DNA of 64,000 nucleotides, taken from Micractinium sp. NFX-FRZ (lineage: Eukaryota; Chlorophyta; Trebouxiophyceae; Chlorellales; Chlorellaceae). The notes beneath the pieces were generated by a model. It ran no database searches. It had not been told where the DNA came from and was given only the letters and a program-made list of their open reading frames with translations. Made by a program: the position numbers and the translations under genes. The DNA lies in assembly GCA_029339195.1 (NCBI GenBank), contig JAPTJF010000077.1, positions 1 through 64,000 of the forward strand. The letters are read 5' to 3'. Positions 1-11,491 of the stretch are shown one piece after another; the stretch's first letter is position 1; each line of letters opens with the position of its first letter.

Positions 1-418
1 CGGGGTGGGCGGCGGTGCCCGCTTGAACTTGGGTGGAGGGCTGGGGGGCGAGGGAGGGCGGGGGGGCTTTGGGGGCGACGCGGGGGAGGCCGGCGCGGGG
101 GAGGCCGGCGCGGCGGCGGGCTCCTGGCGGTCACCTGTTGCAGGCGCCTGCGTCGCAGACCACAAACATACAGTCAATACTTGGCCAGTTTAGATCCTCC
201 TTACGTGTGCGCATGCCATTAAAGGCAGCACGTGCACCCACGTACATCCTGCACGCATGCATGCATGCATAGAATATGCAAGCACACTAGCACTGCATCT
301 CCAGCTGTGCGCGCACTCACCTGCTGCCTTGCTGCGGCTCGGCTTCGACGCACGGCAGCAATGTGCCCACCAGAGCGGCTGCTGCCAGCAGCCAGACGGC
401 CGCATGAGCGGCACGCAT
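1..418 (-). CDS. Secreted proline-rich protein, 5' part only
   Basis: Exon 1 is 321-418 and starts at the ATG at 418-416. It encodes a typical signal peptide: a short charged start, then the hydrophobic run VWLLAAAALVGTLL. A GTGAGT donor follows at 320. Downstream on the same strand, about 1-145, every open frame is rich in Pro, Ser, Arg and Lys, as in hydroxyproline-rich wall proteins of green algae. The exact acceptor is uncertain. Acceptors near 129 or 153 give an Arg/Pro-rich frame, while the more convincing PPKPPRPPSP frame does not match the exon 1 phase. The gene continues beyond base 1, so its folded domain is not visible. The secretory role is inferred from the leader; the wall or matrix role is only suggested by composition. 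Confidence 0.5.
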
Positions 419-1542
419 GAAAGGCCTGCAGTGAGGCAGGACGTCTGGCTGGTGTGAAGACTCCAAATGTTTCAGCAGCCAGTCCGGCACCACCTGCTCA
501 GCACATATACACATGCCGGTTATGCAAGCTGTGTGCAGTGGCAGGCTGGCTGGGGTCGGCGGCGCATGCCTGCCAACGCGACCGGGGGCCTGTGCTGCCG
601 CCCCCTGCCGCCAGCCAAGAGTACCCAAGCAGTACCACCTCCCGCTCGCTCCCGCGGCAAGGTACATGCGGTCCTAGCACCTTGGAAGCTGCCTGGGCGC
701 CGCAACCAGCCCTTACCTGCAGCCGACCAACCAAGCTTTAGCGGGGCGCGGGCCGGCTGACCCCTCCGCTAGATAGCGGGCCGCCCAAAGTGAGTGTACA
801 GTCTTTGAAGCGGGAAACTTGCTCACACACCAGGCTTGCAGCCCCAGGCCGGACGGCCTGGGGCACCCCTTGCGCGGGGCGGTGCTGCAGCGGAGTGGGC
901 TCCTTCACGTTAAGGAAGCCGTAGGTTCGTTGTTAATTGGAGGGAGGGATCGGCGCTCAGGAGTTTGCACGGCGTCCCGCCCCTTGCGTGGAAGCTGCAG
1001 ACGTGGCACAGGGTGTTTGTGGACCAAACACACAGGCGGCGGTACTGTTGAATGGGAGGGGCTGGCTGCCCTTGCATTTGCCCCCAATGAAGAGCCTGCC
1101 CCCTTTGGAACAACGAGCCCGAGTTTCCAGTGTCGTGTCCACTGCTAGCAGCATTACATTGCTCAACATCAGTTCCGTTGAGCGTGCCTCCAGCTGGAAC
1201 ACTGGCGCCCTGACCTGGCGCCGCCCGCGGGCGTGCCACCTTTCCGTGTTCATCAGCCAGTGCTGCACGGCGGCACTTTCTTTTAAATATGCGCCCAACC
1301 CCGAAATGTGTCAGCTGAGTTGCACAAAGTTTGCTGCACATTAGCTCGCCACAGATGGCACACAGGCAAACGCAACCCTGCTCGCCAACTGTACTTTGTT
1401 GACATCAAGTGCTTTGTAAACATCTGCGCGGAGAAATCTCCTGCCAACTAGTTATCAGCCAGGCTTGTGCAATGCGTACACCCTCTGCCCTGCGCCTTGT
1501 GGCCAGTGTTGCCACGCCCGCCGTGCCGCTTATGCTGGGCGC
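419..1542. other. Divergent intergenic region
   Basis: Shared upstream region between the proline-rich gene (-) and the unrecognised gene (+). Open frames here are short and resemble no family I know. Part of it may be 5' UTR or an undetected first exon: the frame opening with ATG at 1472 (MRTPSALRLVASVATPAV) looks like a transit peptide but could not be joined by phase to the downstream exons. Confidence 0.5.
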
Positions 1543-3425
1543 ATGCTGTGCAGGCCTCGTTCATCCGTCGTCATCCGATGCCGCAACTCTGCTGATACTC
1601 TTCGGCATGTTGAGGTTTTCAGAGTTCCTAAATCTGCCGCAAAGCTTCGGAGCCAACGCCGCAACATGTCCCCTGCTTTCGTGGTTACAGCAGCCATCGC
1701 TTCCCCAATGATACAGCATGCACAATTTTTGTTGTATGAGAGACGCTGGACTCCTGCAGTCGGCGGGCCACCGCCGTCCAGCAGCGCTCCGCTTGCGTCC
1801 CCTAGGGATTGCAGCCGGAGAGATTGCAGCGATCGCAGCACCACAAAAAGATACAGTTGGACCCGCGGGTTGTGCTGCAGAGCCGCCGCAGGTGCGCGAT
1901 GGGCTGCTGCCGCTGCCGCCTGCCGCCGCTGCCCTCTTCTGCAGTCTTGCCAGGCACCAGAAGCCTTTCCTCTGCTTCATCCTCCGCCCATGCTTTGTGC
2001 TCAGCTTGCCATCCGCCCTGACCACTCCTCCTCGTCTCCCTTTTTCTCTCCTCACAGCTCCCAGCGCCACTGCTGGCAGCAGCGAGGCTGCCGAGCCAGG
2101 GCCCAGCCCGTCGCCAGCTGCCGTGCTAGCCGCCGCTGTCAAGACACAGCTGCTTCGCTGCCAGCTTAACAGCAGCAGAGACATCATCATCAGCAGCAGC
2201 AGCGGCAGCGGCAGCAGTGGGCTTCGCACGCTGTGCTTGGAAGTGGTGCGCAACCGGCAAGGCCGTGTGGAGGCGGTGTGCGACGGCGAGCTGCTGCAGC
2301 TGAGCATCGGGTCAGATGGCCAGCTGGCAGCCTCGCCCGCCGGCTTCCTGCCCCGCCTGGGCGACCCCTGGGTGAAGCGTGTGCCTGGGCTGGCAGACAG
2401 CTTGAAGCGGGTCCGGCAGCAGCAAGCAGATGATGGCACGCTGCCCTCGCAGCTGCTTGCAGCCCACGGCGTGGCGGCCCTGCAGCCAGGGCAGACGATG
2501 GCGCAGTTCTGTGCACGCGTGGCAGCAGCGCCAGAGGCCTGGTGCGACGGCGCCGGGCCCGAGGACCCTCCGCTTGCAGAAGAGGAGCAGGCACTGCTGA
2601 CAGCTGGCGAGCTGGCAGCGTTCCTCGCGGGCCGACGCGGCGTCTGCCTGCTGCAGCTGCACAAGGGCTGGGGCGACTGCAGCACAGCGCTGCAGCCGCT
2701 GCTGCGCCCCTGGGTGCTGCCGCTGCTGCAGCAGGCGGCGGAGCACAAGGGGGCGGTGCTGCTGGGATCCTCGGCGCCCGGGGCTCCCGAGCTTGGCGCC
2801 TCCCTGGTGCTCTGTGCCCGGCAGCAGCCATTCCATGCATGGGGAAAGCACCTGGCAGGGCAGGGGGTGCAGTCAAGCATCGTGGCTGACAGCCCCTTCT
2901 ACAAGCTGCTCATCGGTGAGTGATTAGCACGGCGTGGGTGCTGCGCCCAGCTGGCAGGCGGCGGTGCTGCCTGCCCGCGTTGATCTGCGCTCCTTGTGTG
3001 CAGCAGGGCACGCTTCAAATCCCCCTGCACTGCCCCTTGATACCTCTGCTGCTGTCCTCGCCACCGTGTGCAGGCCGCATTCTGGGCTACCGGCCACAAA
3101 ACATCTACCACCACATCGAGGTATGTTGGGCGGCAGAAGATGAGAGGGATGTTGCAGGCTGGCAGCAGGATGTGCTCCGACTGTCTGGCAGGTTGCCGCA
3201 CGCACGGCGGCTCTGCGTCCCAGCAGTTCACACAAGGAAGTGCAATGCACCTCTGAGTCCTTCCTGACACACACATCTCTTCCTAATCCTCTGCAACGTC
3301 TGCAGTCCACGGGCGGGCGCGTGAGCGGCGAGGTGGTGGAGGCGGTGGATGCTGAGCTGGCAGCGCTCAGCCCTGTGCCTCCCAGCCTGCCCTGGACCGG
3401 CGGCAGCAGCGGCCCGCGGCGGTGA
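1543..3425 (+). CDS. Unrecognised protein, about 457 aa
   Basis: Exons 1543-1891, 2058-2915, 3074-3120 and 3306-3425 join in phase (349, 858, 47 and 120 nt). The first intron has a strong pyrimidine-rich acceptor at 2057. I do not recognise the family. The middle is an Ala/Leu-rich globular region, and the most distinctive part is the C-terminal SPFYKLLIGRILGYRPQNIY, which crosses the third exon join. The 5' end is doubtful: the ATGs at 1543 and 1666 share the frame that joins correctly, and the Arg-rich leader after 1543 could be an organelle transit peptide. An earlier ATG at 1472 lies in another frame. The gene converges on the kinase gene, with only 181 bp between stop codons. Confidence 0.6.
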
Positions 3426-3606
3426 GGCACGATCCTAAGTGAGAGAAGCAGCACTCTGTTCTTACTGAACTACTTATTTCATTGTGTGTCATAATACCAC
3501 GGTGTGCAAGTGAATCGCGCATAACAAAAGAATGACAAGAGCAGTGGTGAATGGCAATGCACAGTGCCGCAAACGGGCCATGCCAGGCCCAGGCGTGCCC
3601 GCCCGC

Positions 3607-6600
3607 CTACTCCTCAGTGCCCAGCCAGGCGGTGCTGCAGGCGTGCTCCTTGGCAGCTGCCGCCACCGCCTGCCGCTCCCCATCAGCAATCAGCCCCCGC
3701 AGCCGGTCGTAGTCTGGCACTGCTGATGCGGGCAGGCCGCGGCAGTACTCCACCCACTCAACCAGCCAGGCAGGGATGCTGCCGTCCTCCGCTGACTGAA
3801 CCCACACCGAGTCGCGGCGCTCCAGCATGCCACCCAGGGCCTCGTTGTCCCAGGTGGTTACGTCGCGGGTGTCGCCCTTGCTGTTGGTCGTCTTGGTGAT
3901 GTCCCTGCACAGGGTTATGGGGCAGCACAGTGGTGCACACGTCAAGGCTGGTATGTCTCAGGAGGTCATGTCCAGTGCCTCGCCGGTGTCGTTACACTTG
4001 CACCCTGCCTAACAGTGCCGGTGCTGGCATGCTGGAGGCAGCAGTCAATGTGGCAGTCAATACAGGGCATGAGTGCAAGGCCTGGCTGGCTCAGCAGCAC
4101 AATGGGAGGCACATCGGCAGCCGCTGCCCCGCCACACCCCACCCTCTCACCAGGGCGGTTCTCCCAGCGCCAGCTCCACCAGTGTGTATCCCACGCGCCC
4201 TCCACCCCAACTCGAGCCCCCTTTCACCTCCTCACCAGCGCACCAGTACACCAGGCAACCCGGGGCCGTTATGCCGCCCCACAGCCCCCTCCCGCTTTCA
4301 AATCAAGCATACTTTTTCAACCTTGAGAAAACGAATCTCACCAGGGCAGCTCCCCCAGCGCCAGCTCCACCAGTGTGTACCCCAGGGCTTCCAGGTCGTC
4401 CCGCAGCCCGGGCCGCTTGCTCTGCAGCACCGCGCTGGCCGCAAAGTCGGGGGTGCCCACAAAGTCCAGCTCGGCGCCCGCGCGCAGCTGGTCCCACCTG
4501 TGGACGGGCAAGCGGCAGGAGGAGGGGAGGCAAGAGCAGGGCAGGAGCGGCATGGGCAGGCAGCCGGGTGAGTGTGAGGCAGTGCATTGCAGGATGGTGC
4601 ACGCTGTGCTGCGCTTTGCACGTTGCTGCGTCTCAATACCCCTCTGGACACCAGGCACGCTCCCCCACAGCAGCGCATTATCGCCCTCACTTCAGTGCGA
4701 AGCCGAAGTCGATGAGGAATAGGTCCGGGTCGGCCTGGGCGGGCTCAGAGGCGTTCTGGAAGGCCAGCACATCGCCGACAGCTGCCGCCGCCGCAGGCTG
4801 CTGCGGGCGCGGCTGGCTGGGGTCGAACCTGTGGGCGGCCACAAAGTTGGCTGGCTTGACGTCGTTGTGGATGTACTGGGGGCGGGGGGTGGGGGGAGGG
4901 AGGGGAATGGACAGTAAAGAAGGGGGTTTGAGCAGGGTGCTGCTGGGTGCTGCCAGGCAGTGCAAAGCGGCGGAGCTGCGCGGTGAGACCTTTCCCCACC
5001 CCGCTCTCACCCCCTGGCGGTGCAGCCCCTCCAGCGCCGCCAGCATGCCGCGTGCATAGCCTCCCAGCTGCGCCGTCATGATGGAGCGGTGCTTCTGGTT
5101 GATTGAGTGCAGGCTGGGACCCAGCAGGGACATGGTGAGCCTGCAGGGGTGCGTTGGCGGGAGGGTTGAAGAGAAGAGGGTGCAGGACAGGTGAGGCGGC
5201 GAGCCAGGTGCAGGCTATCTGGGAGGCAGGCGGGCACCTGGCCAAGAAGCACGCAGGCAGCTGAGCAAGAGCCCAGGATGATCAACCATTTATCAGTGTG
5301 CAGGATTGACCAGCACCCACCAGGGGGCCACGCCGCCGGCGCCGTCCTCCAGCAGCCCGAACTCAAAGGGCTGCGCCAGCCAGGGCAGCGGGGATTCGGC
5401 GGGGGTGCGGCTGGCCAGCCGTGCGTAGGTGTTCCACTCGGTGAGGAAGGTTGCCCAGGTGAAGTCCCTGGGGCCAGAGAAGAGGGGGGGGGGCAGGAAA
5501 GGGGGTATGAGGGGGCGGGTGCAGGGAGTGGGGGAGAGCAAGCAGCAGGCAGAGGCGAGGCAGGCAGCGCTGTCAAGTGCACAGCCCAGTATCGTCCTGC
5601 TGCCGCCCCACAGCGAGAGCGCCTCCCAGCGCACACAGGCCCAAGGCATCCCCATGCAACACAGCACCCGCCCCAGCTCACTTGGGTCCGCTCTCCTTGC
5701 AGAAGGCGCTGCCCAGCTTGAGCGCCACGGGGCGCCCGCTGGGCGTGTGCACCGCCGAGTAGACGCAGCCCAGCCCGCCGGATCCCACCTCCCTGCCCTT
5801 GTCAAGCCGGTAGTCGGCCACCAGCTCGGGGGGGCCGGAGCGGGGGGCAGGTGCGGGGGCTTGAGGGGGCGCCGGGCTGGACGAGGCGGGGTAGTGGCCC
5901 TGCAGAGGGGAGGCGAGGGAGGTGAGCGGAATAGTAAATTTGGGCAGCAATCACAGTAAAGTTATGATGTACCCGAGGCCTGCACTTGAGGCAGCTGCCA
6001 GAACCGCTCCAAAAGCATGCACACCAGGAAGCCAGTGCGCAGCACCCACCTCGCCGCTGCTGCTGGTCCAGCCGCCGTGGCCGCCGCTGGGGCTGCCCAG
6101 CTCCGGGCTGCTGGGCTCCTCCTCCACGTCCTGGGTCTCACGGAAAGGGTTGAGAGGCAAGGGCAGGGCATGGTTAGGGATGGAGCGCACAAAATGGCTG
6201 CAGGAATGCAAAAGGGAGAGAAGGAAAGGAGGGCCCTCAGCTCCGAGTGTCCAGCAGGCACAGGCAGTAGCTGTGCTGACCCAGGGCACAAGGGCACCAC
6301 TCCAGCAGGGCGCCGCCAGCAATCCCTGGCAAAAGGAGCAACACCTCACCCCCTTGAGCATGTTGATGTGAGAGGAGGCGGGTGCCGCCGGCTGCGTGTG
6401 GTCCGAGGTGGCGCTTGGCGCGGGGCGGCGCACCAGACGGCCGGTGGGCAGAGGCGCGGCAGGCATCACATGTGCAGCGGCAGTGGCAGGCAGCTCGGTG
6501 GGCTCGGCGGCAGGCAAGGGCGGCAGCAGCTTGGTGGGCTCAGCGGCAGGCGGCTCGGTGGGCTGCGTGGCGGGCAGAGCGGCAGCAAGCGGCTCGGTGG

Positions 6601-7722
6601 GCTCGGGGGCGGGGATGCTGGGTGCTGCCGCCAGCGCCTCGGTGGGTGCTGCCGCTGGCTGTGCTGCGGCGCTGATGCCGCTGGTGCTGGCAGGCTGGGT
6701 GCTGGGCAGCAGCTCCAGAGAGTCTGCTGCCGCCTCCGTGTCCATGGTGGTGGTGGGCTCATCTGAGGCCTCGGTGGCTGCGGCAGCGCTGACAGCCGCC
6801 GGAGAGGCGGGCACGGCAGCGGTAGCGGAGCAGGTGGGTGCTGCGCCGGCAGAAGCTGCGGGGGCCACGGCAGGCTGGGTGCTAGGCAGCAGCTCCAGGG
6901 CCTCTGCAGACGCCTCCACATCCACCTCCATGGTGGTGGTGGGCTCATCAGAGTCCTCGGAGGCTGCGGCAGCACTGACAGCCGCCGGAGAGGCGGCAGC
7001 CAGGCAGGTGGGTGCTCCGTCGGCAGAAGCTGTGGGGGCCACGGAAGGCTGGGTGCTAGGCAGCAGCTCCAGGGCCTCCGGAGACGCCTCCACATCCACC
7101 TCCATGGTGGTGGTGGGCTCATCACATGCCGTGCTGGCTGACACGGCGGGGATGACAGCTGCCGGTGAGGCGGGCACGGCAGCGGTAGCGGAGCAGGTGG
7201 GTGCTGCGCCGGCACTGGCTGCCGGTGCTGAGGCGGGCTGTGTGGTGGGCAGCAGGTCCTCGGCAGCGCCCATCAGCTCTCCAATGGCCGCCTCCAGGTC
7301 CACACAGGGGGCTTGGGAGGCGGCTGTGAAGGCGGCGGGTGCGGGCTGAAAGCCGGGTGCAGCAGCAGTGCCTGCCAGCTTGGCCTTCTTGAGCTCCGGC
7401 AGCCAGTCCTCGGCGGCCTGCACAGAGAGAAGCAGTGGAGCTTGGTCAAGTGGTTTGCATGGTGATGGCTGGAAGTTGCGCTGACCAGCGGGTCGAACGG
7501 CGTCACCGCCGTCGGCGCCGGCCGCCGGCCACCGACCAGCAGTTTGCGCCTCACCTCCACGTTGGGGCAGCGCTGCTCTTTCTGGCTGGGCCCGCCCTGC
7601 TGCGCCTGAGGGCTGCCCTCCGAGGGCTGCTTGCGCTTGCCCAGCGGCGTGGGGCCCAAAGCAGAGGCCACCACCTCCTGCAGCATGCCGTCGACGGCGG
7701 ACTCCAGGGACGTGCCAGACAT
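3607..7722 (-). CDS. CK1-like protein kinase with Ala-rich repeat extension
   Basis: Nine exons join in phase: 7555-7722, 6350-7417, 6050-6130, 5682-5899, 5321-5467, 5011-5140, 4691-4875, 4342-4497 and 3607-3904, giving about 816 residues. The kinase domain occupies roughly residues 465-720: glycine loop GREVGSGGLG (about 474-483), VALK lysine (about 500), catalytic loop HNDVKPANF (about 607-615) and DFG at about 660. HNDVKPANF followed by LIDFGFALK fits the CK1/VRK/TTBK superfamily, which phosphorylates Ser/Thr. The usual APE region is degenerate (VGTPDFAASAVL) but the conserved D-LE-LGY helix is present. The first 440 residues are low complexity, with three tandem ~60-residue repeats containing EPTTTMEVDVEAS and LELLPSTQP. 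The start ATG at 7722 lies 195 bp from the divergent neighbour. The substrate is unknown. Confidence 0.88.
4146..4195 (-). repeat. Intronic echo of kinase exon 8 end plus donor
   Basis: About 50 bp here match 4337-4386 with roughly five differences. The original is the last part of exon 8 and its GTGAGA donor. The copy sits in the following intron and still reads GYTLVELALGEPPW in the kinase frame, ending in an intact GTGAGA donor. Confidence 0.85.
6694..7240 (-). repeat. Three tandem ~175-180 bp coding repeats in kinase exon 2
   Basis: Units begin near 6694, 6873 and 7047 (plus coordinates), each starting with the same ggctgggtgct sequence, with a degenerate fourth edge near 7234. Each encodes about 60 Ala/Pro/Thr/Ser-rich residues with an acidic EVDVEAS core. 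Unit lengths keep the reading frame. Confidence 0.85.
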
Positions 7723-7917
7723 GGTGCAGTTTCGAGTAATGTGTGAAAAGCAGGCTGCTGAGCGGAGGAGGCTGCATGGGCCTCATGCTGAGCGCGATTT
7801 GAGCGTGACCGCCATTCATGCAGCGGTCCTGGTCCTTCCCGCGCCTTGCGCTCGCATTCTCTTGCTGCAACTGGTGATCCCAAGCCCTAGCAACGTCCCG
7901 GCAAGCGCTCCTGCACC
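7723..7917. promoter_or_regulatory. 195-bp divergent promoter region
   Basis: The start codons of the kinase (-) and the coiled-coil gene (+) are only 195 bp apart, so this segment must hold both 5' UTRs and both promoters. No TATA-like box is obvious. Bidirectional promoter function is inferred from spacing alone. Confidence 0.5.
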
Positions 7918-9198
7918 ATGTCGATGTTTAACTCCTTCAGCGGGCGGCCAGGAGCTGGCGGTCTGGGGAGCCTGGGGCGGCCTGGAGCCCATGTGGATCC
8001 AGCAGCTGACATTGCCCGACTGCTCAACCAGCACACGCACACTTGGATGGCCATGGGTGAGCGGCGGGTGGCGGCGGGGCCGGCAGCCGGCGGGCGGCAG
8101 GACCCGCACCCGGCAGTGCACGGCCGCTTGCCACTGCATCCTTCCAAGTATCATGCCACCGCGAACCACTTTCGTTGCCCTTGCAGAGAAGGAGATCAAG
8201 GAGGTGAAGGGAAAGCAGGAGGCGGCGCACGAGGCGTACTCGGCGGCGGTGGAGGCGCGCGAGGTGGCGCGCGTGCGGCTGGTGGAGGCTGAGTCGGCGC
8301 TGGTGGGGGCGCAGGCGGAGGGCGCTCACTGCCGCTCCGAGCTGGAGGCCAGCCAGGTGCGCGAGGGGCAGCACCTTCGGGCTGGCCGTTGCTGTTGCTG
8401 GAGGAGGTTATAAGGTGCCTTGTGGGTGCTGCGCAGCGGGCCTTGCCCCTGCCTGCACTGGGAGGGCCAAGCTGCTGCAGAGGGCACTACACTGCCCTGC
8501 CGAGCTTTCACAGGCCCACAATAATATGATGTCAAACTGCACTGCACACGGGGTGGCTCTATCGCCCCATCACCAACGCTGCCCATCTGCCCAGCTGCCA
8601 GTCACGCCACCACCCCTTCAGCTGCCCACCTCTCCCACCGCCCGCCTCACCGCTCCCTGCCAGCCCTCCTCCCATGCAGGCGGCCAACAGCCGGCTGATG
8701 GAGGAGGTAGATTCGCTGAAGGCTGAGGTGGCGGGTGTGACAGAGGTGGCAGACGAGGCCAGGTGGGCGGGTAGCATTGGTGGGTGCTGGGCAGGGCGGG
8801 CTGATGGGTGCTGCCGTGCATGGCAGAAGGCAACTCCCCTGAACGGGCGCAGCAAAGCAGATGAACTATGCACTGAACCGCTACCCTGCTTTGCCTGTCG
8901 TAACACCCACAGGCGTGAGTTCACTGAGCAAGTGGCGGAGCTGATGGCAGCGCTCAAGTGAGTTCACTGGGGGCTGAGGAGTGTGGGCTTTAGGGGGTGA
9001 CGCAGAGGGGGGCGGGAGCAGTGAAGCGCCCAGCTGGGTGATGCCACTTGTGAATGCCACGGCTCGGTTGCGCCCACTTCCGCCCTGTCTTGTTGAATGT
9101 CCCCTCTGCCACATGCTGCCCCTCTCTGCTGCAGGCAGCTGCGAGTGGCGCACCCCGCCAGCTTCTTTGGAGGAGCTGCCGCTGCACACGCCCGCTGA
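7918..9198 (+). CDS. Small coiled-coil protein, 166 aa
   Basis: Five exons join in phase: 7918-8056, 8187-8356, 8680-8762, 8913-8957 and 9135-9198. The start ATG is at 7918. After a Gly-rich N-terminus, residues from about 45 to 145 form a long charged, Ala/Glu-rich helix suited to a coiled coil (for example EKEIKEVKGKQEAAHEAY). There is no enzyme motif, signal peptide or membrane segment. I do not recognise the family; a structural or cytoskeletal adaptor role is possible but not shown. It is divergent from the kinase and convergent with the hydrolase, with 236 bp between the stop codons. Confidence 0.72.
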
Positions 9199-9286
9199 GC
9201 GGCAGGGGTGGCGTGAGGCTTTGCTGTGCGCCTCCCCTGCCGCTTTGACAACCATGTGCATCCCAAGCTGTTCTCGAGTCAACGAT

Positions 9287-9291
9287 TTACA
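9287..9291 (-). terminator. Candidate TGTAA poly(A) signal of hydrolase gene
   Basis: TGTAA on the minus strand 144 bp past the hydrolase stop. Green algae use this signal. It lies upstream of the matching signal of the convergent gene, so the two transcripts should overlap. Confidence 0.4.
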
Positions 9292-9316
9292 ACGTCTCAA
9301 GTGCAAATAACCATTA

Positions 9317-9321
9317 TGTAA
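9317..9321 (+). terminator. Candidate TGTAA poly(A) signal of coiled-coil gene
   Basis: TGTAA on the plus strand 118 bp past the stop at 9198, inside the 236-bp convergent gap. Confidence 0.4.
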
Positions 9322-9434
9322 TGCGAACAACACACGAGAGCTGCGGGGTTCAAGGGAGCTGAATTCCTGGCTTCAGAGGCCTGTGGTGAGACTGGCTCAC
9401 AAACCATGCACAAGACTTCACAGCCGGGTGGCGC

Positions 9435-11491
9435 TCAGTGCTCTGGCTGCCTGCCGTCGCCCAGCCGCCTGCTGCCCACAAACCAGTTGAGTGCCTCCGC
9501 GGCAATGCTGGTGGGAACCTGCAATGGGTGGTAGGACAACGGAATGCAGTGAAGCAGGGGCGGGCCAGGGGGGCTGGCAGGCGGGTGGACGGAGAAGCGC
9601 GCACATCGCTGGCTAACCTTTCCCTCCTCGCCGCTCGCCCAGGGAATCATCGCCACGCTTGTCCTCCCTCCCTTCCAACCCTCCTGTCAGCGCACTACCT
9701 CGTTTTTTGTGGCCCATCAAACAATTACAAAGTGGATCGTGCAGTAGCTCATCACCCTTGAACACCCCCTCGCCTTCACCATTCAATCCCCAACTTTGGC
9801 AACACTCACTGTGTGCGGCCCATCAAACTCGGTGTACGCCACCCGGTAGCCCAGTGCCTCCAGGCGGGGCACGAGGCGGCGGGAGCAGTAGTCGATGCGC
9901 AGCACCCGGTCATGCTCCCCGTGAGAGACATACACCAGCGGCTTGCCTGCGGGGGCAAGGAAAGAAGAGGCAGAAGCAAGCTTGGAGGTGGAGGAAAGAA
10001 GATAATTGTGAGCAAAAGGAAGTTGGGTTGCGCCGGTGCACCTTGAAAGGGTTCACGTGAGCTTGCGCCACCTACCACAACCCTCACGTTGCCGTCCCAA
10101 GCACCACCCCAGGCCCACCCTGCCTGCTGCTCGAGGGTTGGTGCTGCCGGCGCGGCGGCGGCTACATAGCATGCCCCACCCACCCATTCTGGCCCCACAA
10201 CGCACCCACCCACCCACCCTCGTAGCGCGGCGGCCGCATGAAGCCCGGGCTGAAGGCGGCAATGTGTGTGAACAGTCCTCCGTTTGCTACGCCCAGCGAC
10301 AGCGCGTAGCTGGCGCCGTCGCTGAAGCCGCTGGCACAGAGCCTCTGGGGGTCGACTGTATACTGCAGTAGCAGACAGGGGGCACTGGACACGGGGGAGT
10401 CATGGGAGATGTCGAGCAGCTGAGAGGTGGTGCAAGCCACGGGTGGGGCGTGACGCAAGTGCCGGCCTCCGTGGAGCCAGCCAGCGGCCAGGCAGTGCCT
10501 GCCAGACCTGCTGCCATGCACGCTGTGCGGAGTGGCAGGCAGCGCGGGTGGCCACCTGTGCAAACGTCACCTCCAGTGCCTGATTGATGAACTCCACATC
10601 TGGGGGGGCGGGGGCAAGTGGTGCAAGGCAGGACCCTGGTGGGTAAGGGGGGTGATCTCAGCAGCAGCGGAATGAGTTGCACCCGGCAGGGAGGTGGGCA
10701 GGCAGAGTGGCCCCTGGTCTCCTCCTGGTCGCATGCCTGTCTGCTGGCCTCCCTGCGCCTTCTGCCCGCACAACCAAACCCATCGGCATCCCCGCAGCGA
10801 CCTCCAGCCATGCGGGCGGCGCACCTGGCCCAAAACCGCCTCGCAGCATGTCCCAGGTGGACCCACGGCTCTCAGGCGCCAGCAGGATGGTGCCATAGCT
10901 GTCGGCATGCTTGATCAGATGGCTCAGGCCGCCTGCACTCAGCGCTGGCTGGAGCGCGGGGTTGTGAGGAGTCGCAGCAGGGTGAGGCAACACCACAACA
11001 GCAGGGTGAAGCTGCCGGCGTGCGTGATCCGGTGGCTTGCCCACCTGCATCAGTGGGTAGAATGGTGTGTGGGGCGCAAGCACAATGCAGGCAGTGGATG
11101 CCGTGGAAGCGGGGTGCGGCCAGCAAAGAGAGGCTAGCTTAGCCAAGCCTGACCTGAGAGCGTGCAGCCGTATGCACTGCCCCCCAGCCCTGCCGGCTGC
11201 TCAAGAAGAGAGGCCAGCTAGCAACCACCCCACAGCCCCCGGATGCCCGCCCGCAGCACCGTGCGCATCGCCGCCAGCGCCGTGCAGCGTCAGGATGAAC
11301 GGCGCGGGGGCGCCGGGCCGGTAGGTGGCTGGGATGTACAGAAGTCCGTCTTGTTGCTGCTGGCGGCTGCCCCCGCTGCCTGACAGGCCCAGAGGGTGCA
11401 GCCCCGGGCCTGCCGCTTCTTTCAGCTTGCCGCTGGGCGCTGCCAGCGCAGGCTGGGCGCTCAGTTGGCCGTTTGTAAAGGCGCTCTGCAT
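9435..11491 (-). CDS. Alpha/beta hydrolase, PHB-depolymerase/esterase type
   Basis: Six exons join in phase: 11260-11491, 10825-10932, 10571-10599 (29 nt), 10218-10362, 9810-9946 and 9435-9518, giving 244 residues. The fold is clear: oxyanion-loop motif LHGAGGD (about 69-75), nucleophile elbow GFSDG with Ser137, the acid in HGEHDRVL (Asp184), and the catalytic His in FDGPHT (His216). The order and spacing fit the LpqC/PHB-depolymerase and phospholipase/carboxylesterase-like group of serine esterases. There is no obvious signal peptide after the first ATG (11491); upstream in-frame codons are GTG, so ATG 11491 was chosen. The natural ester substrate cannot be read from the sequence. Confidence 0.85.

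Noticed and set aside
6396..7349. 317-codon plus-strand open frame opposite kinase exon 2
   Set aside because: It is the antisense shadow of a GC-rich, Ala/Pro repeat exon. It has no family sequence, and the minus-strand exons splice in phase.
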